DNA of 64,000 nt, taken from contig NZ_CP010892.1 in NCBI RefSeq assembly GCF_000931465.1, positions 3,495,388 through 3,559,387 of the forward strand. The letters are read 5' to 3'. Position numbers and translations under genes: made by a program. This document shows, piece after piece, positions 62,670 to 64,000 of the stretch. A model generated the notes under the pieces. It had not been told where the DNA came from and did not search any database. It saw nothing but the letters and a program-made list of their open reading frames with translations. Numbering within the stretch: the first letter of the stretch is position 1; every line of letters starts with the position of its first letter. Source of the DNA: Pseudomonas sp. MRSN 12121 (GTDB lineage Bacteria > Pseudomonadota > Gammaproteobacteria > Pseudomonadales > Pseudomonadaceae).

Positions 62670-64000
62670 TCAGGCGCGCTGTTGCAACAAGGCATCGGCC
62701 ACCGCGCGGCTGAACCGCTGCACCACTTGCCGGCATTGCTCGTCGTCGATCACCAGCGGCGGCAACAGGCGGATCACATTGCCGCGGCGCCCGCCGCGCT
62801 CCAGCAGCAGGCCCTGCTTGAAGCAGTGCTGCTGGATGGCCACGGCCAGGGCCGGATCCGCCGGAAAGTGCCCGAGGCGGTCGGCCGGCTGGCGCTCGTC
62901 GACGATCTCGATGCCCAGCATCAGGCCCAGCCCGCGCACCTGGCCCAGGGCCGGATAGTCCTGGCGCAGGGCGTCCAGCTGGGTCTTGAGCCACTGCCCG
63001 CGGCGCTCGGCCAGCGCCGCGACGTTCTGCTCGCTCAATACCTGCAGGGTCGCCAGGCCCGCGGCCATGGCCATCTGGTTGCCGCGGAAGGTCCCGGCGT
63101 GGTTGCCCGGCTCCCAGGCGTCGAACTCGCGCTTGATGCCCAACACCGCCATGGGCAGGCCGCCGCCCACCGCCTTGGACATGACGATCATGTCCGGCTC
63201 GATGCCCGCGTGCTCGAAGGCGAACATCCGCCCGGTGCGGGCGAACCCGGCCTGCACCTCGTCGAGGATCAGCACAATGCCGTGCCGGCGCGTCACCTCG
63301 CGGATCGCGCGCAGCCAGCCGGCCGGCGCGCAGTTGACCCCGCCCTCGCCCTGCACCGCCTCGAGGATCACCGCCGCCGGCAGCGACACGCCGCTTTCCA
63401 CGTCGTCGATGAACTGGCTGAAGTAATGGGTCAGCGCCTCGATTCCGGCCTCGCCGCCGATGCCCAGCGGGCAGCGGTATTCATGGGGGTACGGCATGAA
63501 CTGCACGCCCGGCATCAGGCCGGCGATGGCGTGTTTCGGCGCGGTGTTGCCGGTCAGCGCCAGGGCGCCGTGGGTCATGCCGTGGTAGGCGCCGCTGAAG
63601 CTGATCACGTTGTGCCGCCCGGTGTGGGTCTTGGCCAGCTTCAGCGCCGCTTCCACCGCATCCGCGCCGGATGGCCCGCAGAACTGCAGGCAGTAGTCGC
63701 GGCCCTGGCCCGGCAGCAGGCCGAGCAGGGTTTCGCTGAAGGCGTCCTTGACCGGGGTGGTCAGGTCCAGGGTGTGCATCGGCAGGCCCGAGGCGAGGAA
63801 GCTGTCGAGGCTGGCCATGATCGCCGGGTGGTTGTGCCCCAGGGCCAGGGTGCCGGCGCCGGCCAGGCAATCCAGGTAGGTCTTGCCCTCGACGTCGGTG
63901 ACCCAGACCCCATGCGCCTTGGCGATCGCCAGGGGCAACTTGCGTGGGTAACTGCGCACATTGGATTCGAACTTGCCTTGTCGGGCGAGATAATCGGCGT
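62670..64000 (-). CDS. acsF: Diaminobutyrate aminotransferase AcsF, 5' end outside window
   Basis: A PLP aminotransferase making L-2,4-diaminobutyrate from aspartate semialdehyde and glutamate. The frame stays open through the right edge, reading [20 protein letters not shown], so the start lies outside; the GTG at 63959 is not the start. PLP lysine is in [18 protein letters not shown]. First gene of the operon. Confidence 0.92.
   Translation of the reverse strand, partial: ADYLARQGKFESNVRSYPRKLPLAIAKAHGVWVTDVEGKTYLDCLAGAGTLALGHNHPAIMASLDSFLASGLPMHTLDLTTPVKDAFSETLLGLLPGQGRDYCLQFCGPSGADAVEAALKLAKTHTGRHNVISFSGAYHGMTHGALALTGNTAPKHAIAGLMPGVQFMPYPHEYRCPLGIGGEAGIEALTHYFSQFIDDVESGVSLPAAVILEAVQGEGGVNCAPAGWLRAIREVTRRHGIVLILDEVQAGFARTGRMFAFEHAGIEPDMIVMSKAVGGGLPMAVLGIKREFDAWEPGNHAGTFRGNQMAMAAGLATLQVLSEQNVAALAERRGQWLKTQLDALRQDYPALGQVRGLGLMLGIEIVDERQPADRLGHFPADPALAVAIQQHCFKQGLLLERGGRRGNVIRLLPPLVIDDEQCRQVVQRFSRAVADALLQQRA

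Overview
The window is high-GC Pseudomonas DNA, most like the P. fluorescens / P. chlororaphis group. The evidence is the DUF1652 protein, a divergent PtrR-type regulator beside a succinate-semialdehyde dehydrogenase, nirBD behind a sigma54 promoter, and a complete achromobactin operon in the usual gene order. It is chromosomal. I saw no rRNA or tRNA genes, CRISPR array, transposase or prophage.

Layout. 1-1356: end of a chaperone-usher fimbrial locus (subunit and chaperone; the rest lies off the left edge). 1585-5082: a three-gene Gld-like ABC exporter operon. 5306-34317: a long patchwork of small stress and envelope genes (ferritin-like DUF4142, KGG stress peptide, CBS pair, DUF421, PLDc_N, hemerythrin, ClpP-like protein, Yip1, cupin, SDR, Nudix, CinA amidase). 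Interspersed are larger genes: YbdK-type ligase, methyltransferase and diiron-type redox enzyme in one operon, an MscS channel, a diguanylate cyclase, LysR/sad, a proton antiporter, xthA and a hybrid histidine kinase. Several genes here share an AlgU/ECF-like promoter, GAACTT or CAACTT, then 16-17 bases, then TC-rich. In several cases a perfect hairpin follows at the predicted mRNA 5' end.

34318-34930 holds three head-to-tail copies of a ~152 bp intergenic repeat, also found at 25373. 34931-40059: ydiJ (D-2-hydroxyglutarate dehydrogenase type), a LysR regulator, and a PhyH dioxygenase behind a small acidic protein. 40318-43613: a polymorphic toxin module, an S-type pyocin-domain toxin with a low-GC nuclease-like tip followed by four tandem copies of its probable immunity gene, the last broken by a 5-bp deletion. 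43734-48024: an APH(3')-like kinase, a small cytochrome c, and nirBD with a sigma54 promoter and an attenuator-like terminator in the leader.

48378-64000: the achromobactin siderophore operon, read right to left: acsF (cut by the right edge), acsD, acsE, yhcA, acsC, acsB, acsA, cbrABCD, then a FhuF-like ferric reductase and an RraA-family protein. Nearly all genes from acsD on overlap or abut. AcsF makes diaminobutyrate, AcsE makes the ethanolamine part, the three NIS synthetases AcsD/C/A join these to citrate and 2-oxoglutarate, YhcA probably exports, CbrABCD imports the ferric complex, and the FhuF-like protein probably releases iron.

Most worth following up: the promoter-plus-hairpin stress regulon, the YbdK/methyltransferase/diiron-enzyme operon headed by a 32-residue peptide, the leader peptide with an 8-residue repeat coupled to the antiporter, and the toxin with its immunity array.
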